From NCBI GenBank assembly GCA_013350335.1, contig CM023540.1, positions 59,434,962-59,498,961 of the forward strand: DNA of 64,000 nucleotides, written 5' to 3'. Below, in pieces: positions 46,995 through 60,053 of this stretch (within the stretch, counting starts at the first letter, position 1; every line of letters begins with the position of its first letter). Made by a program: the position numbers and the translations under genes. Origin of the DNA: Chimonanthus salicifolius (lineage: Eukaryota; Streptophyta; Magnoliopsida; Laurales; Calycanthaceae). Below the pieces are notes generated by a model. It saw only the letters and a list, made by a program, of their open reading frames with translations. It did no database searches and was not told the origin of the DNA.

Positions 46995-49900
46995 ATGGCT
47001 CCGAAGAGAAGGACTCGTCGCAACCAGAAAGAGGTATCACCACCTCGTCAGGAAGAGGAGGTACCCCATCGGGAGGAGGAACAGAACAATATAAACATAC
47101 AAGGTGTACCTCTTGAGCTAAAATATGTAGTTCAAGCGGCAGTCGCTGCTGCTCTTCAACAACACTTGAGCGGAAATGCGACTACTAGCGACAGAAATGC
47201 GACTACTAGCGACACCAGTAAACGGAAGATGGTTCAAGACTTCCAGCAACAGCGCCTTCCCTACTTTAGAGGAAAAGAAGGGGCTGTAGGAGCAAATCAT
47301 TGGTTAAAGAAGATCACTCAGATCTTGAATCTGCTTCAGGTTTCCAGTCCGGCTGACAGAATCTTACTGGCAACATCTTAACTGATTGAGGATGCCAGTA
47401 ATTGGTGGGAAGTGGTAGAAAAACTAGCAATCACTAGTGCCGGAAAGGGAAAGAATTGCCATGACTTGGGAATGGTTCTCAGCCACTTTTCTAGAGCAAT
47501 TTTTCCCGGAGGAAGAAAGGGAGAGCCAGACTGAAAGCTTTTATATCATTAGTACAAGGCAATATGACAGTGGCAGAATACCACCGGGAGTTCCTTCGAC
47601 TATCTGTCAATGCGTTCTACATGGTGGACACTGAGCACCGAAGGGCCCCTAAGTTTGAACGGGGCCTTCGGCCGAGCATCAAAACTAGGGTGACAGTATT
47701 CAAGGAACCTACATTGGTAGGGGTGGTCGGCGGGGCCACTATAGTGGAGCGGGAATTGAATGAGATAGCGCGGCATGACAACCGCCGATGGCAGAGCGGG
47801 CGGGGCGCATTTAAACCCAACAAGAGGTTCCGCTCGAGTTTCAGCAGACCCTCATCCTCTACTGGATCTACAGGGGGCTTTCGCCCCAATCAGCCCTCCC
47901 CATCAGCATCAGTCACCCAGGTCCCTCGGGGTGGGAGCATTTGCTATCAGTGTGGCCAACAGGGTCACTTCAAGTGGGAGTGTCCGGATCTCAGCAAACC
48001 CTCTAACTTCAAGGGTTCCTCCCACCCTCCAGTTAGATCAGCTCAGCTGCGAGGGGGCAGAACATACAATCAGGCAGGACGGGCGCCAAACCCTACGGGA
48101 TCAGGACGACTTTTTACTATACCTTCTCCAGTAGCAGTGAACCACTCGGTGATTCAAGGTATGGCTGTAGTTGGTAGTTCTTATGCAGTTACATTATTTG
48201 ATTCTAGAGCTTCCCATTCATTTATATATGCTGCATTCATATCTGCTACAGGCACATTAGTACAGGATCTGTCCACCTCACTTACTATTGTATCCCCTGT
48301 CGGAGACACATCTTTGGGGCTCATATGCACGGCACTGAACACTGAACTCGCTGGATTCAGATTCGAGTTCAATTATTTAGTAATCGATATGGCTGAGTAC
48401 GATGTTATATTTGGCATGGACTAGTTGGCTACGTATCAGGCCCATATTGATTGCCATCTTCGTAGAGTGATATTTTGGTCACCCTAAGGAAGGCGGTATA
48501 TAGTGCCCGCTGACCGACAGAGTATTCCTAGAAGGCTGCAGGAAGAATTGATTCATCTTGCCTTGAACACCCTCAGATTAGATAAGGCACCAATAGCTGA
48601 ACTTCCGACTGGTGGTAGCAGATTATGCCGAGGTATTTCCAACAGAGCTCCCTGGTCTGCCACTTAAGAGGGAGATAGACTTTGAGATTAAATTATACCC
48701 CGGCGCAGCTCCAATATCATTACCTCATTACAGGATGGCACCGGCTGAGATGACTGAGTTGAAAAAATAGATTGATGAATTGCTCAGGCTGGGCTTTATT
48801 CGGAACAGCACATCCGCATGGGGAGCCCCGGTATTGTTTGTTAAGAAGAAGGACGGTACCCTTCGAATGTGTGTGGATTATAGAAAATTGAACCAGTTGA
48901 CTGTCAGGAATAAATATCCCCTACCTAGGATTGATGATCTGTTTGATCAGCTTAGGGGTTCCTCTCACTTTTCCAAGATTGATCTGATGTCCGGATACCA
49001 TCAAATCCGGGTTAGAGAGGAAGACATCGAGAAGACAACCTTCAGGACACGGTATGGATTATATGAGTATGTAGTCATGCCGTTTGGACTTACAAATGCA
49101 CCGGCAGTGTTCATGGACCTGATGAATAGGATATTTCCGGCCTTATTTGGATCAGTTTGTGATTGTTTTCATTGACGACATTCTAATCTATTCCAATAGT
49201 CAGGAGGAAAATGCCGAGCACTTGCGGATAGTCCTGGACAATTTGAGGAAGAACCAGTTGTATGCCGAAGCCAGCAAGTGTGAATTTTGGCTATCAGAGG
49301 TCAATTTCTTGGGGCACGTTATATCAGAGGAAGGCATAGCTGTAGAGCCTGACTAAGGTAGCGACAGTGAGGGAGTGGAAAGCACCGACGAATGTGACCG
49401 AGATCCGCAGTTTTCTAGGATTGGCCGGTTACTACAGGAAATTTATTATGGATTTCTCCAAGATTGTAGCCCCACTTACCCGACTCACTCAGAAAGGAGT
49501 CAAATTTGAAAGGTCGGATCTGTGCAACCGGAGATTTGAGGAGCTAAAGGAGAAGCTTACAACCGCTCCTATTCTGATCTTGCCGGAAAGAGACAGAAAC
49601 TATGAGGTGTACCGTGATGCCTCAGAAGAGGGACTGGGGTGTACGCTCAGTCAAGGTAATAGGGCGGTGGCGTACGGGTCAAGACAGTTGAAAATTCATG
49701 AGCGTAATTATCCCACACATGATCTGGAACTGGCAGTGGTGGTCTTCGCTCTTAAAAGCTGGAGACACTACCTTTATGGTGAGAAGTTTGAGGTATTCTC
49801 AGACCACAAGAGCCTAAAGTACCTATTTGATCAGAAGGAACTCAACATGAGACAACGTAGATGGATGGAATACTTGGCAGATTATGAGTTCGCACTCCGG

Positions 49901-51508
49901 TATCATCCTGGCAAGGCGAACAAAGTGGCGGATACTCTCAGCCGCATATCACCTGCGACAGTAGCCAGTATGATCAGAACAGAATGGGAGGTGTTGAATA
50001 CCATCAGAGAGTTTAAACTCTATCTGAATAATCATGGAACCATATGTAATCTGATCATACGATCCCACATGGTCTCCGAGATTGAACGGGAACAACGAAC
50101 AGATCCAGAGGTGGAGGAGATATGGGCTAAGATGTCTACCCGTGAAGTTGTACCGGAATGGGAATTACGACCGGGACAGGGTCTTATGTTCCGAGGCAGG
50201 ACATATGTGCCTAAGAATTGCAGAAGAGAGTTGTTGATTGAAGCACACCAAACCAAACTCTCTATTCACCCGGGCAGCACCAAGATGTACCATGATCTTA
50301 AGAGGCACTATTGGTCGCATGGACTTAAGAAAGACGTGGCATAGTTTGTTGCTCGTTGCTTAACCTGTCAGCAGGTTAAGGCAGAACATCGGAAGCCACC
50401 GGGTTTACTCGCACCCTTACCGGTGCCAGAATGGAAATGGAAACACATATCCATGGACTTTGTAACAGGGTTGCCAAGGTCATCCAAGGGCAACGATGCA
50501 ATATGGGTCATAGTGGACCGGTTGACCAAGTCTGCACATTTCCTTCCCATAAAGATGACGCATTCATCAGAGACTTTGGGTCGACGGTACATCTGGGAGA
50601 TCATCAGGTTACATGGCATTCCCCGGTCGATTGTGTCTGACAGGGATGGCCGATTCACCGGCAGAGTATGGCAGGGCTTGCAGTCGGCTATGGGGACCGA
50701 CGTATTAACTAGCACAGCATTTCATCCACAGACTGATGGACAGTCGGAGAGGACAATACAGACATTGGAGGATATGCTGAGAGCATGCATGCTAGACTTT
50801 AAGGGTGGATGGGAGGATCATTTACCACTGGTGGAGTTCTCTTACAATAACAGCTACCAGGCAAGCCTTCAGATGGCTCCATTTGAGGCCTTATATGGTA
50901 GGCCATGTAGGTCACCGGTGTGTTGGACAGAAGCCGGTGAGCCTGCGCTGATTGGACCGGAGTTGGTTGCAGAAACTACAGCGCAGATTAAATTGATACG
51001 GCAGCATCTACTCACTGCACATAGCCGTCAGAAGAGTTACGCCGACAAGAGGAGAAGGTTCCTCGAATTTGAGGTGGGAGACTTGGTGTTTTTGAAAGTC
51101 TCACCATGAAAGGGGCACATGAGATTTGGAAAGAAGGGGAAACTGTCACCTAGATTTGTGGGACCGTTTCCAATCTTGAAGAGGGTGGGGTGGGGGGGGG
51201 AGGGTGGGGTAGCTTATCAGTTGGCGCTTCCTTCGCAGTTATCATCATTACATGATGCAGTCCATGTGTCTATGTTGAGGAAGTACAACCCTGATCCTTC
51301 ACATGTATTGAGTATTCAAGACATCGGTGTGCAAAGCAATGTGACATATGTGGAGAAGTCGATCAGAATAGTCGGGACCAAGCAAAGGGTACTGCGGAAC
51401 CGGGCCATTCAGTTCGTCAAGGTGGTATGGGAACGATATGGTAATGAAGAAACCACCTGGGAACTTGAGTCCGAGATGAGAGTCTCTCATCCGGAACTCT
51501 TTGTGTAA
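46995..51508 (+). pseudogene. Gag-Pol polyprotein of D, heavily degraded
   Basis: Homologous throughout to A and E: MAPKRR start, Gag, CCHC knuckle, protease, RT (FIDD intact), RNase H, integrase, GPY/F and chromodomain-like tail ending SHPELFV. Lesions I can place: nonsense at 47379, 48422, 48485, 48768, 50342 and 51107; +1 shifts near 47425, 47535, 48610, 49135 and 49348. The protease motif reads DSRAS (48200-48214) instead of DSGAS. RNase H has DASEEGLG, and W-to-S/R changes occur. Gag carries a 21-bp tandem duplication (NATTSDR) near 47170. A G-rich in-frame insertion lies at 51180-51210. It cannot encode a working polyprotein. Confidence 0.93.
51180..51210 (+). repeat. G-rich insertion in the GPY/F region of D
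   Basis: A run of G tracts broken by single T and A bases replaces a 9-bp segment of the A/B-type frame, adding 15 bp in frame. It sits exactly where E has a 23-G run. Confidence 0.85.
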
Positions 51509-51555
51509 GATGTTTTGAACCTCTACTTCGCTCGAATTTTCATTACGAAAATTTT

Positions 51556-51570
51556 AAAAGAGGATTGTAT
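51556..51570 (+). other. Polypurine tract of D and LTR junction
   Basis: AAAAGAGGA (51556-51564) followed by TTGTAT, then LTR 2. The pattern matches E (60040-60053) and, reversed, element I. Confidence 0.6.
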
Positions 51571-54500
51571 TGTAAGGTCTCGGAATTTGGGAATTAATGT
51601 AAATGTGAATATTATTTATTTTAATGATGGAAACTAGAAAATGGGTGGAGTAAATGGTAAATGGGCCAAAATTTGGACAAAGGCCCAAGTGTGGCCCAAT
51701 AGACTATGGTTTGGATTTAAATTTATTTAAATGGTCAATGAGGGTTAAATGGGTCAAAAATGGTCAAATTGGGTCGAATACCCATTTGGGGACCCAATGG
51801 GTCAAGATGGATAAGCTCTAAGGTAAATGGGCTAGCGGGAAATGTAATTGGGCCATGGGCCCAATGGTGATCCATTTAGAGTGGGCTCAATGAAATTTAA
51901 TCACCCTAAGTAATTTGGAATTAAACAATGGTAGTGTGGCCAAGTGGGACCCACCTCCACCTCATCAAGTGAGGTGGCGGGTGGGCCAATGATTGATCGG
52001 GCCAGCCACCATGGTTGACTTGGTCAACCATGGGTGGAATATTGGGAATTAGGTTAAATAAAAATGAATTCACCTACGTTAATTACCCAATTAATTAAAT
52101 ACTTAAATTATTAAATTGGTGGCTAAATTGGTCAAATGGGAGACCAAGCTACCCCACCTCAAAGGCAAGACGCGTAGGGCTTGGTGGTGGTTTAGATAAC
52201 CACCACCATAAAGAGATTAAAATATCTTAAAATATCTTTGGATGGTGAAAAATTAATGTAAAGTGTAAATGAGGTCATCAAATGGGGATAAGTTTGAGTT
52301 TTTTTCTTTCTCATGTTCTTTTTTACTAACTCCATCCCTCCCACTCCTCCATTGCCGTCCCATGTCCAAGTGAAGGAGAGAAAAAAAAAAAGAAGGAGCT
52401 CAAGGAGAGAAGGAAAAAAAAATGGAATTTGGAGGGAGTTCACTCTAAGATTAAGGTCATCATCTTCCTCTCATCATCTTTTCCTCTTTTCCTCTCTCAA
52501 ATTCAAACCTAACATGGCCGATTTTAAGGTTGGGAGTTTCCACCCTTGATCAAAGATCTTGACCTATCAAAGATCAAGAGGAAGGAGAGAGGAGGCTACG
52601 GAGATCAACGGGAGCGGCGGAAATCGGAGGAGACGTTGGATAGTGAGTATTTTTTTAAACAAGAAATTTTGGATTTTAGGGTTTAAGATTTAGGGCTTGT
52701 TTTTGTGAAATTTAATGGTGGATAGATAATTTTATGCTATGGATTTTAAATCCATCAAATGGAAGGAATGGAAAGTGGGTAAAACTCTAATGGAGAAAAA
52801 ATTAGGGTTAGGGAAAAGAAATAAATAAATGTATTATGTGCATTGTATAAATTATGGAATTGAGTATGGATTGGGGTGCTTGGAATAAGAATCATGGGCC
52901 ATAGGGTTCGGCCATGTAGCATGGCCGAACCCCATGGTGGGTGATTAGGGTTTGATGAAATTGGTTAGGGTTTAAAGGATGGAAGGCAATGAAGGCTTTT
53001 GATTAATGCATTTAGGGTTCTAATGAATGCATGGGAGTAATGTTTAAAATGGTTTTATGATGAAAATGTAAAAGGATTTTATGGCATTGGAAGACATAAA
53101 AGAGAATAAATTATGAACCACGGGTTCGGCCATGGTGTATGGCCGAACCCTAGGTGGTTGTGTGTGTGAAGTTAATTAGGGTTTTTAAGGTTAAAGTCAT
53201 GGAAAAATGGGAAGAGTAATGGATTTAATATTTTGGCGAATGGAGATATTTTGGAGTACGGAGTGATGAATCATGAACCATGGGTTCGGCCATGGTGTAT
53301 GGCCGAACCCTATGGTGAACAATGGTGGATTTAATGGTTGTGATTTATGGAGAAATAAATGGGAAAATGTTAGTAGTTTTGATGGACCCAAAATATGTAA
53401 TGATACCTTGAAATGGTGATTTAAATGCATGATGTAAACCTCTCATGGGAGGACTTGTGGTAGATCTAAAATGTACTAAAGGATCCAAGGAAAATGGGGA
53501 ACAAGACATCATGGGTTCGGCCATGGTGTGTGGCCGAACCCATGACCCATTTTGTAAGTTATTGTATGGGCTAAGGTTGGGTCCATGCTTGCATCTAGAT
53601 GATGGGAAATTTGATTAAATTAAGTGGATGATTTAGGGATGTTAGGTCATGGTCAATGAATCATTAATGGACCTAAGTTAGGGACCTAAGTGGTGGATCA
53701 AGTTTGAACTTAATCATACCTAGATAAATGAGTACATAATCATGTGAAGGGGTAGTGGCAAAAATGGTAATTATTGGCTAAATTGAAGAAAACCCACTAA
53801 GATATGATTTATGGGCTTGGAAATGGTAAAATATGGACTGATGTGGTAATTTAATAAGGTGTCGGATAGCGCGAACGGTACGCGAGTCGGTAGCTGGATT
53901 GTCGGACGAATACGGGAAAAGGACGCGAGTCGGTAATCGGTAGGATTTCTACCTACTTGTAAGCCATGGATGTGTAATGGTATATTTATCTTATTTTGGT
54001 TGATTTTGGGATCGATCTTAAAAAAAAAAAAATTTGTTCTATGATTATGGACATTATGTTTAATACTATGGTTTATTATTTTTAAGGTTATGCATTATAT
54101 GGTAAGGCTATGTATGGTATATTAAGGGTATGAGATATACATATTACATAGCATAATGCATTACATCTCATGCATGGCATGGGCGGAAAAAAAATAAACA
54201 AACCGGAGTCCATGCTCCGTCAGGGCGACCGAGAACAGGCATGGGGACACCTTGACGAGGTTTTGCCGTCAAGGGGGATATTTTGCGGTTGGACATATCT
54301 TGACGAGGATTTTCCGTCAAGAGGGATATGACAGTATATGGCAAGAATGATGGGTGGGATTCATAACATTGACACCCATGGCATATCATTTACTTATATT
54401 TTCAGTATATGGTGGTTTATAGTTTTCACTGTGTTATTATCTGTATGTGGTTATTACTAACCCATGTGCTAGCCCTTCTCGGAATCCTACTGGGCGCGTA

Positions 54501-54995
54501 TTCTAACGCCCTACTTCTACCCTAGCTGATGATGCAGGGGATGGCGGACCGGAAGGGCGAGATGGAAGCCAAACTTAGGAGCTTGGGGAGGCAGATTAAT
54601 TATTTTGTTTTACGTTTATTTTAGAAAAAATGCATTTGTATAGTTAGCTTGTCGGAAATGTAATAATTTAGGTAGTTTGCTATGTTTAGGTAATATTTTG
54701 GATAATACAGTATAATGGCATTTTTGTAATTAATTGGGTATTTCTTCCCTGCTATCTGAAGAACTGGTAGGATAGTTCTATTATCATCCGCAGTTATTTT
54801 TATGTTCCGTGAGCGTACTTTCTACGCGTGAACCGTACTCGTGGACTTATGCTCCACGCACGCGTAGGGTTGGCTAGTTAAGGGCCGGGCTTTAGAAGCT
54901 CAGAACTTAACTCGCGTCGTGACGTCCGTGCCCTTTGTCACTTTAAAAAAAAAAAATAGACTCTGGTTTTCGGTAAAAAAGGGGAGGGCGTTACA
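51571..54995 (+). repeat. D-E LTR 2 (middle, shared; 3425 bp)
   Basis: Begins TGTAAGGTCTCGG and ends GGGCGTTACA. Along most of its length it matches LTR 3 where LTR 1 differs, but near its 3' end it shares GGCTAGTTAAG and GGGGAGGGCG with LTR 1 against LTR 3. U5 hairpin 54876-54912; hairpin array 54251-54321. It lacks its own flanking duplication. Confidence 0.93.
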
Positions 54996-55507
54996 GTTGG
55001 TATCAGAGCGAATTCGGAAGAATGAATCTCTCGAAGTAAGATTAAGACGGTTGCACGTCTCACTGACGGCTAAGAATCCCAACCGACCGACTCTTCGGAG
55101 TCCGCTGCACGGGGGGCTGGGTTAAATTACTTAGATTGACTCAAACTGAAGGGTTTAATCTGAGAACAACATTTGACGGAAAGGGATGATAGCAAGGGAA
55201 GAAAAAAATCAATGTAAGTTGGAATTATCAAACATAGCAAGTAGTGTTACATTTTCCCGACATGAGAAAACAAATTAGGTCTTCCCCAAATTTGACGGAA
55301 TAATGGTAGACTTATTGAACGTAGGAGAGAATTCCCCGGTTTCACAAATGGAACGAAACATAGATACTTGGGAAGTTTTTCCCCAAACCAAGTGTGCTTA
55401 TTTGGCAATCTTCCCCAAAAATGAGAAACAAAGTATATTGTTTAGTATTTTTTTTCTTTTTCCTCCATTTGAAAAGGAATTAAGTCAGTGTTTTCGATGA
55501 CTAGGAA
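54996..55507 (+). other. 5' leader of E
   Basis: Near-identical to the leader of D: primer-binding site, GACTC-TTCG-GAGTC hairpin (55089-55102), CTTCCCC tracts, and the same out-of-frame ATG ten bases before gag. No independent gene is visible. Confidence 0.75.
54998..55009 (+). promoter_or_regulatory. Primer-binding site (initiator-Met tRNA) of E
   Basis: TGGTATCAGAGC two bases after LTR 2. Confidence 0.92.
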
Positions 55508-58500
55508 ATGGCTCCGAAGAGAAGGACTCGTCGCAACCAGAAAGAGGTATCACCACCTCGCCAGGAAGAGGAGGTACCCCATCGGGAGGAGGAACAGAAT
55601 AATATAAACATACAAGGTGTACCTCCTGAGCTAAAATATGTAGTTCAAGCGGCAGTCGCTACTGCTCTTCAACAACACTTGAGCGGAAATGCGACTACTA
55701 GCGACACCAGTAAGCGGAAGATGGTTAAAGACTTCCAGCAACAGCGCCCTCCCTACTTTAGAGGAAAAGAAGGGGTTGTAGGAGCAGATCATTGGTTAAA
55801 AAAGATCACTCAGATCTTGAATCTGCTTCAGGTTTCTAGTCCGGCTGACAGAATCTTACTGGCAACATCTCAACTGATTGAGAATGGCGATAATTGGTGG
55901 GAAGTGGTAGAAAAACAGCAATCACTGGTGCCAGAAAGGGAAAGAATTGCCATGACTTGGGAATGGTTCTCAGCCACTTTTCTAGAGCAGTTTTTCCCGG
56001 AGGAAGAAAGGGAGAGCCAGACTGAAGCTTTTATATCATTAGTACAAGGCAATATGATAGTGGCAGAATACCACCGGGAGTTCCTTCGACTATCTGCCTA
56101 CGCGTTCTACATGGTGGACACTGAGCACCGGAGGGCCCCTAAGTTTGAACGAGGCCTTCGGCCGAGCATCAAAACTAGGGTGACAGTATTCAAGGAACCT
56201 ACATTGGCAGGGGTGGTTTGCAGGGCCACTATAGTGGAGCGGGAATTGAATTAGATAGCGCGGCATGACAACCGCCGATGGCAGAGTGGGTGGGGCGCAT
56301 TGCAACCCAACAAGAGGTTCCGCCCGAGTTTCAGCAGACCCTCATCCTCTACTGGATCTACAGGGGGCTTTCGCCCCAATCAGCCCTCCCCATCAGCATC
56401 AGTCACCCAGGTCCCTCGGGGTGGGAGCATTTGCTATCAGTGTGGCCAACAGGGTCACTTCAAGAGGGAGTGTCCGCAGCTCAGTAGACCCTCTAACTTC
56501 AAGGGTTCCACCCGCCCTCCAGTTAGATCAGCTCAGCCGCGAGGGGACAAAACATACAATCAAGCAGGACGGACGCCTAACCCTACGGGATCAGGACGAC
56601 TTTTTGCTATACCTTCTCCAGTAGCAGTGGACCGCTCGGTGATTCAAGGTATGGCTGTAGTTGGTAGTTCTTATGCAGTTACATTATTTGATTCTAGAGC
56701 TTCCCATTCATTTATATATGCTGCATTCATATCTACTACGGGCACATTAGTACAGAATCTGTCCACCTCACTTACTATTGTATCCCCTGTCGGAGACACA
56801 TCTTTGGGGCTCATATGCACGGCACTGAACACTGAACTCGCTGGATTCAGATTCGAGTTCAATTATTTAGTAATCGATATGGCTGAGTACGATGTTATAT
56901 TTGGCATGGACTAGTTGGCTACGTATCAAGCCCATATTGATTGCCATCTTCGTAGAGTGATATTTTGCTCACCCGAAGGAAGGCGGTATATAGTGCCCGC
57001 TGACCGACAGGGCATTCCTAGAAGGCTGCAGGAAGAATTGAATCATCTTGCCTTGAACACCCTCAGATTAGATAAGGCACCAATAGCTGAACTTCCGGCA
57101 GTGGTAGCAGATTATGCTGAGGTATTTCCAACAGAGCTCCCTGGTCTGCCACCTAAGAGGGAGATAGACTTTGAGATTAAATTATACCCCGGCGCAGCTC
57201 CACTATCATTACCTCATTACAGGATGGCACCGGCTGAGATGACTGAGTTGAAAAAGCAGATTGATGAATTGCTCAGGCTGGGCTTTATTCGGAACAGCAC
57301 ATCCGCATGGGGAGCCCCGGTATTGTTTGTTAAGAAGAAGGACGGTACCCTTCGGATGTGTGTGGATTATAGAAAATTGAACCAGTTGACTGTCAGGAAT
57401 AAATATCCCCTACCCAGGATTGATGATCTGCTTGATCAGCTTAGGGGTTCCTCTCACTTTTCCAAGATTGATCTGATGTCCGGATACCATCAAATCCGGG
57501 TTAGAGAGGAAGACATCGAGAAGACAGCCTTCAGGACACGATATGGATTATATGAGTATGTAGTCATGCCGTTTGGACTTACAAATGCACTGGCGGTGTT
57601 CATGGACCTGATGAATAGGATATGCCGTCCTTATTTGGATCAGTTTGTGATTGTTTGCATTGACGACATTCTAATCTATTCCAAAAGTCAGAAGGAACAT
57701 GCCGAGCACTTGCGGATAGTCCTGGACACTTTGAGGAAGAACCAGTTGTATGCCAAAGCCAGCAAGTGTGAATTTTGGCTATCAGAGGTCAATTTCTTGG
57801 GGCACGTTATATCGGAGGAAGGCATAGCTGTAGACCCGGCTAAGGTAGCGGCAGTGAGGGAGTGGAAAGCACCGACGAATGTGACCGAGATCCGCAGTTT
57901 TCTGGGATTGGCCGGTTACTACAGGAAATTTATTATGGATTTCTCCAAGATTGCAGCCCCACTTACCCGACTCACTCAGAAAGGAGTCAAATTTGAATGG
58001 TCGGATCTGTGCAACTGGAGATTTGAGGAGCTAAAGGAGAAGCTTACAACCGCTCCTATTCTGATCTTGCCGGAAAGAGGCAGAAATTATGAGGTGTACT
58101 GTGATGCCTCAGGAGTGGGACTGGGGTGTACGCTCAATCAAGGTAATAGGGCGGTGGCGTACGGGTCAAGACAGTTGAAAATTCATGAGCGTAATTATCC
58201 CACACATGATCGGGAACTGGCAGTGGTGGTCTTCGCTCTTAAATGCTGGAGACACTACCTTTATGGTGATAAGTTTGAGGTATTCTCAGACCACAGGAGC
58301 CTAAAGTACCTATTTGATCAGAAGGAACTCAACATGAGACAACGTAGATGGATGGAATACTTAGCAGATTATGAGTTCGCACTCCGGTATCATCCTGGCA
58401 AGGCGAACAAAGTGGCGGATGCTCTCAGCCGCATACCACCTGCGACAGTAGCCAGTATGATCAGAACAGAATGGGAGGTGTTGAATACCATCAGAGAGTT

Positions 58501-59991
58501 TAAACTCTATCTGAATAATCATGGAACCATATGTAATCTGATCATACGATCCCACATGGTCTCCGAGATTGAACGGGAACAACGAACAGATTCAGAGGTG
58601 GAGGAGATAAGGGCTAAGATGTCTACCGGTGAAGTTGTACCGGAATGGGAATTACGACCGGGACAGGGTCTTATGTTCCGAGGCAGGACATATGTGCCTA
58701 AGAATTGCAGAAGAGAGTTGTTGATTGAAGCACACCAAACCAAACTCTCTATTCACCCGGGCAGCACCAAGATGTACCATGATCTTAAGAGGCACTATTG
58801 GTGGCATGGACTTAAGAAAGACGTGGCAGAGTTTGTTGCTCGTTGCTTAACCTGTCAGCAGGTTAAGGCAGAACATCAGAAGCCACCGGGTTTACTCGTA
58901 CCCTTACCGGTGCCAGAATGGAAATGGGAACACATATCCATGGACTTTGTAACAGGGTTGCCAAGGTCATCCAAGGGCAACGATGCAATATGGGTCATAG
59001 TGGACCGGTTGACCAAGTCTGCACATTTCCTTCCCATAAAGATGACGCATTCATCAGAGACTTTGGGTCGACGGTACATCTGGGAGATCATCAGGTTACA
59101 TGGCATTCCCCGGTCGATTGTGTCTGACAGGGATGGCCGATTCACCGGCAGAGTATGGCAGGGCTTGCAGTCGGCTATGGGGATCGACGTATTAACTAGC
59201 ACAGTATTTCATCCACAGACTGATGGACAGTCGGAGAGGACAATACAGACATTGGAGGATATGCTGAGAGCATGCATGCTAGACTTTAAGGGTGGATGGG
59301 AGGATCATTTACCACTGGTGGAGTTCTCTTACAATAACAGCTACGAGGCAAGCCTTCAGATGGCTCCATTTGAGGCCTTATATGGTAGGCCATGTAGGTC
59401 ACCGGTGTGTTGGACAGAAGCCGGTGAGCCTGCGCTGATTGGAGCGGAGTTGGTTGCAGAAACTACAGCACAGATTAAATTGATACGGCAGCATCTACTC
59501 ATTGCACAGAGCCGTCAGAAGAGTTACGCCGACAAGAGGAGAAGGTTCCTCGAATTTGAGGTGGGAGACTTGGTGTTTTTGAAAGTCTCACCACGAAAGG
59601 GACACATGAGATTTGGAAAGAAGGGGAAACTGTCACCTAGATTTGTGGGATCGTTTCCAATCTTGAAGAGGGGGGGGGGGGGGGGGGGGGGGTAGCTTAT
59701 CAGTTGGCGCTTCCTTCGCAGTTATCATCATTACATGATGTATTCCATGTGTCTACGTTGAGGAAGTACAACCCTGATCCTTCACATGTATTGAGTATTC
59801 AAGACATCGATGTGCAAAGCAATGTGACATATGTGGAGAAGTCGGTCAGAATAGTCGGGACCAAGCAAAGGGTACTGCGGAACCGGGCCATTCAGTTCGT
59901 CAAGGTGGTATGGGAACGACATGGTAATGAAGAAACCACCTGGGCACTTGAGTCGGAGATGAGAGCCTCTCATCCGGAACTCTTTGTGTAA
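55508..59991 (+). pseudogene. Gag-Pol polyprotein of E, two amber codons and a poly-G frameshift
   Basis: One frame throughout except at the G run. Order: Gag from MAPKRR (55508), amber at 56252 (GAG in D), CCHC knuckle (56432-56473), protease with DSRA (56690-56701), amber at 56912 (TGG in A/B), then an open 926-codon stretch (56915-59695) with RT, RNase H and integrase, whose D-D-E residues are intact. RT has CIDD in place of FIDD and NALAVF for NAPAVF. A 23-G run (59670-59692) shifts the frame by +2 relative to A and creates a stop; the GPY/F remainder and chromodomain-like tail follow in another frame to 59991. Much better preserved than D. Confidence 0.93.
59670..59692 (+). repeat. 23-base G homopolymer
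   Basis: Uninterrupted G run inside the integrase GPY/F region of E, 11 bp longer than the matching A/B segment and frame-disrupting. Exact length is vulnerable to polymerase slippage and sequencing error; the coding strand could form a G-quadruplex. Confidence 0.85.
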
Positions 59992-60039
59992 GATGTTTTG
60001 AACCTCTACTTCGCTCGAATTTTCGGGACGAAAATTTTC

Positions 60040-60053
60040 AAAGAGGATTGTAT
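60040..60053 (+). other. Polypurine tract of E and LTR junction
   Basis: AAAGAGGA (60040-60047) then TTGTAT before LTR 3. Upstream is the intact palindrome ATTTTCGGGACGAAAAT. Confidence 0.6.
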
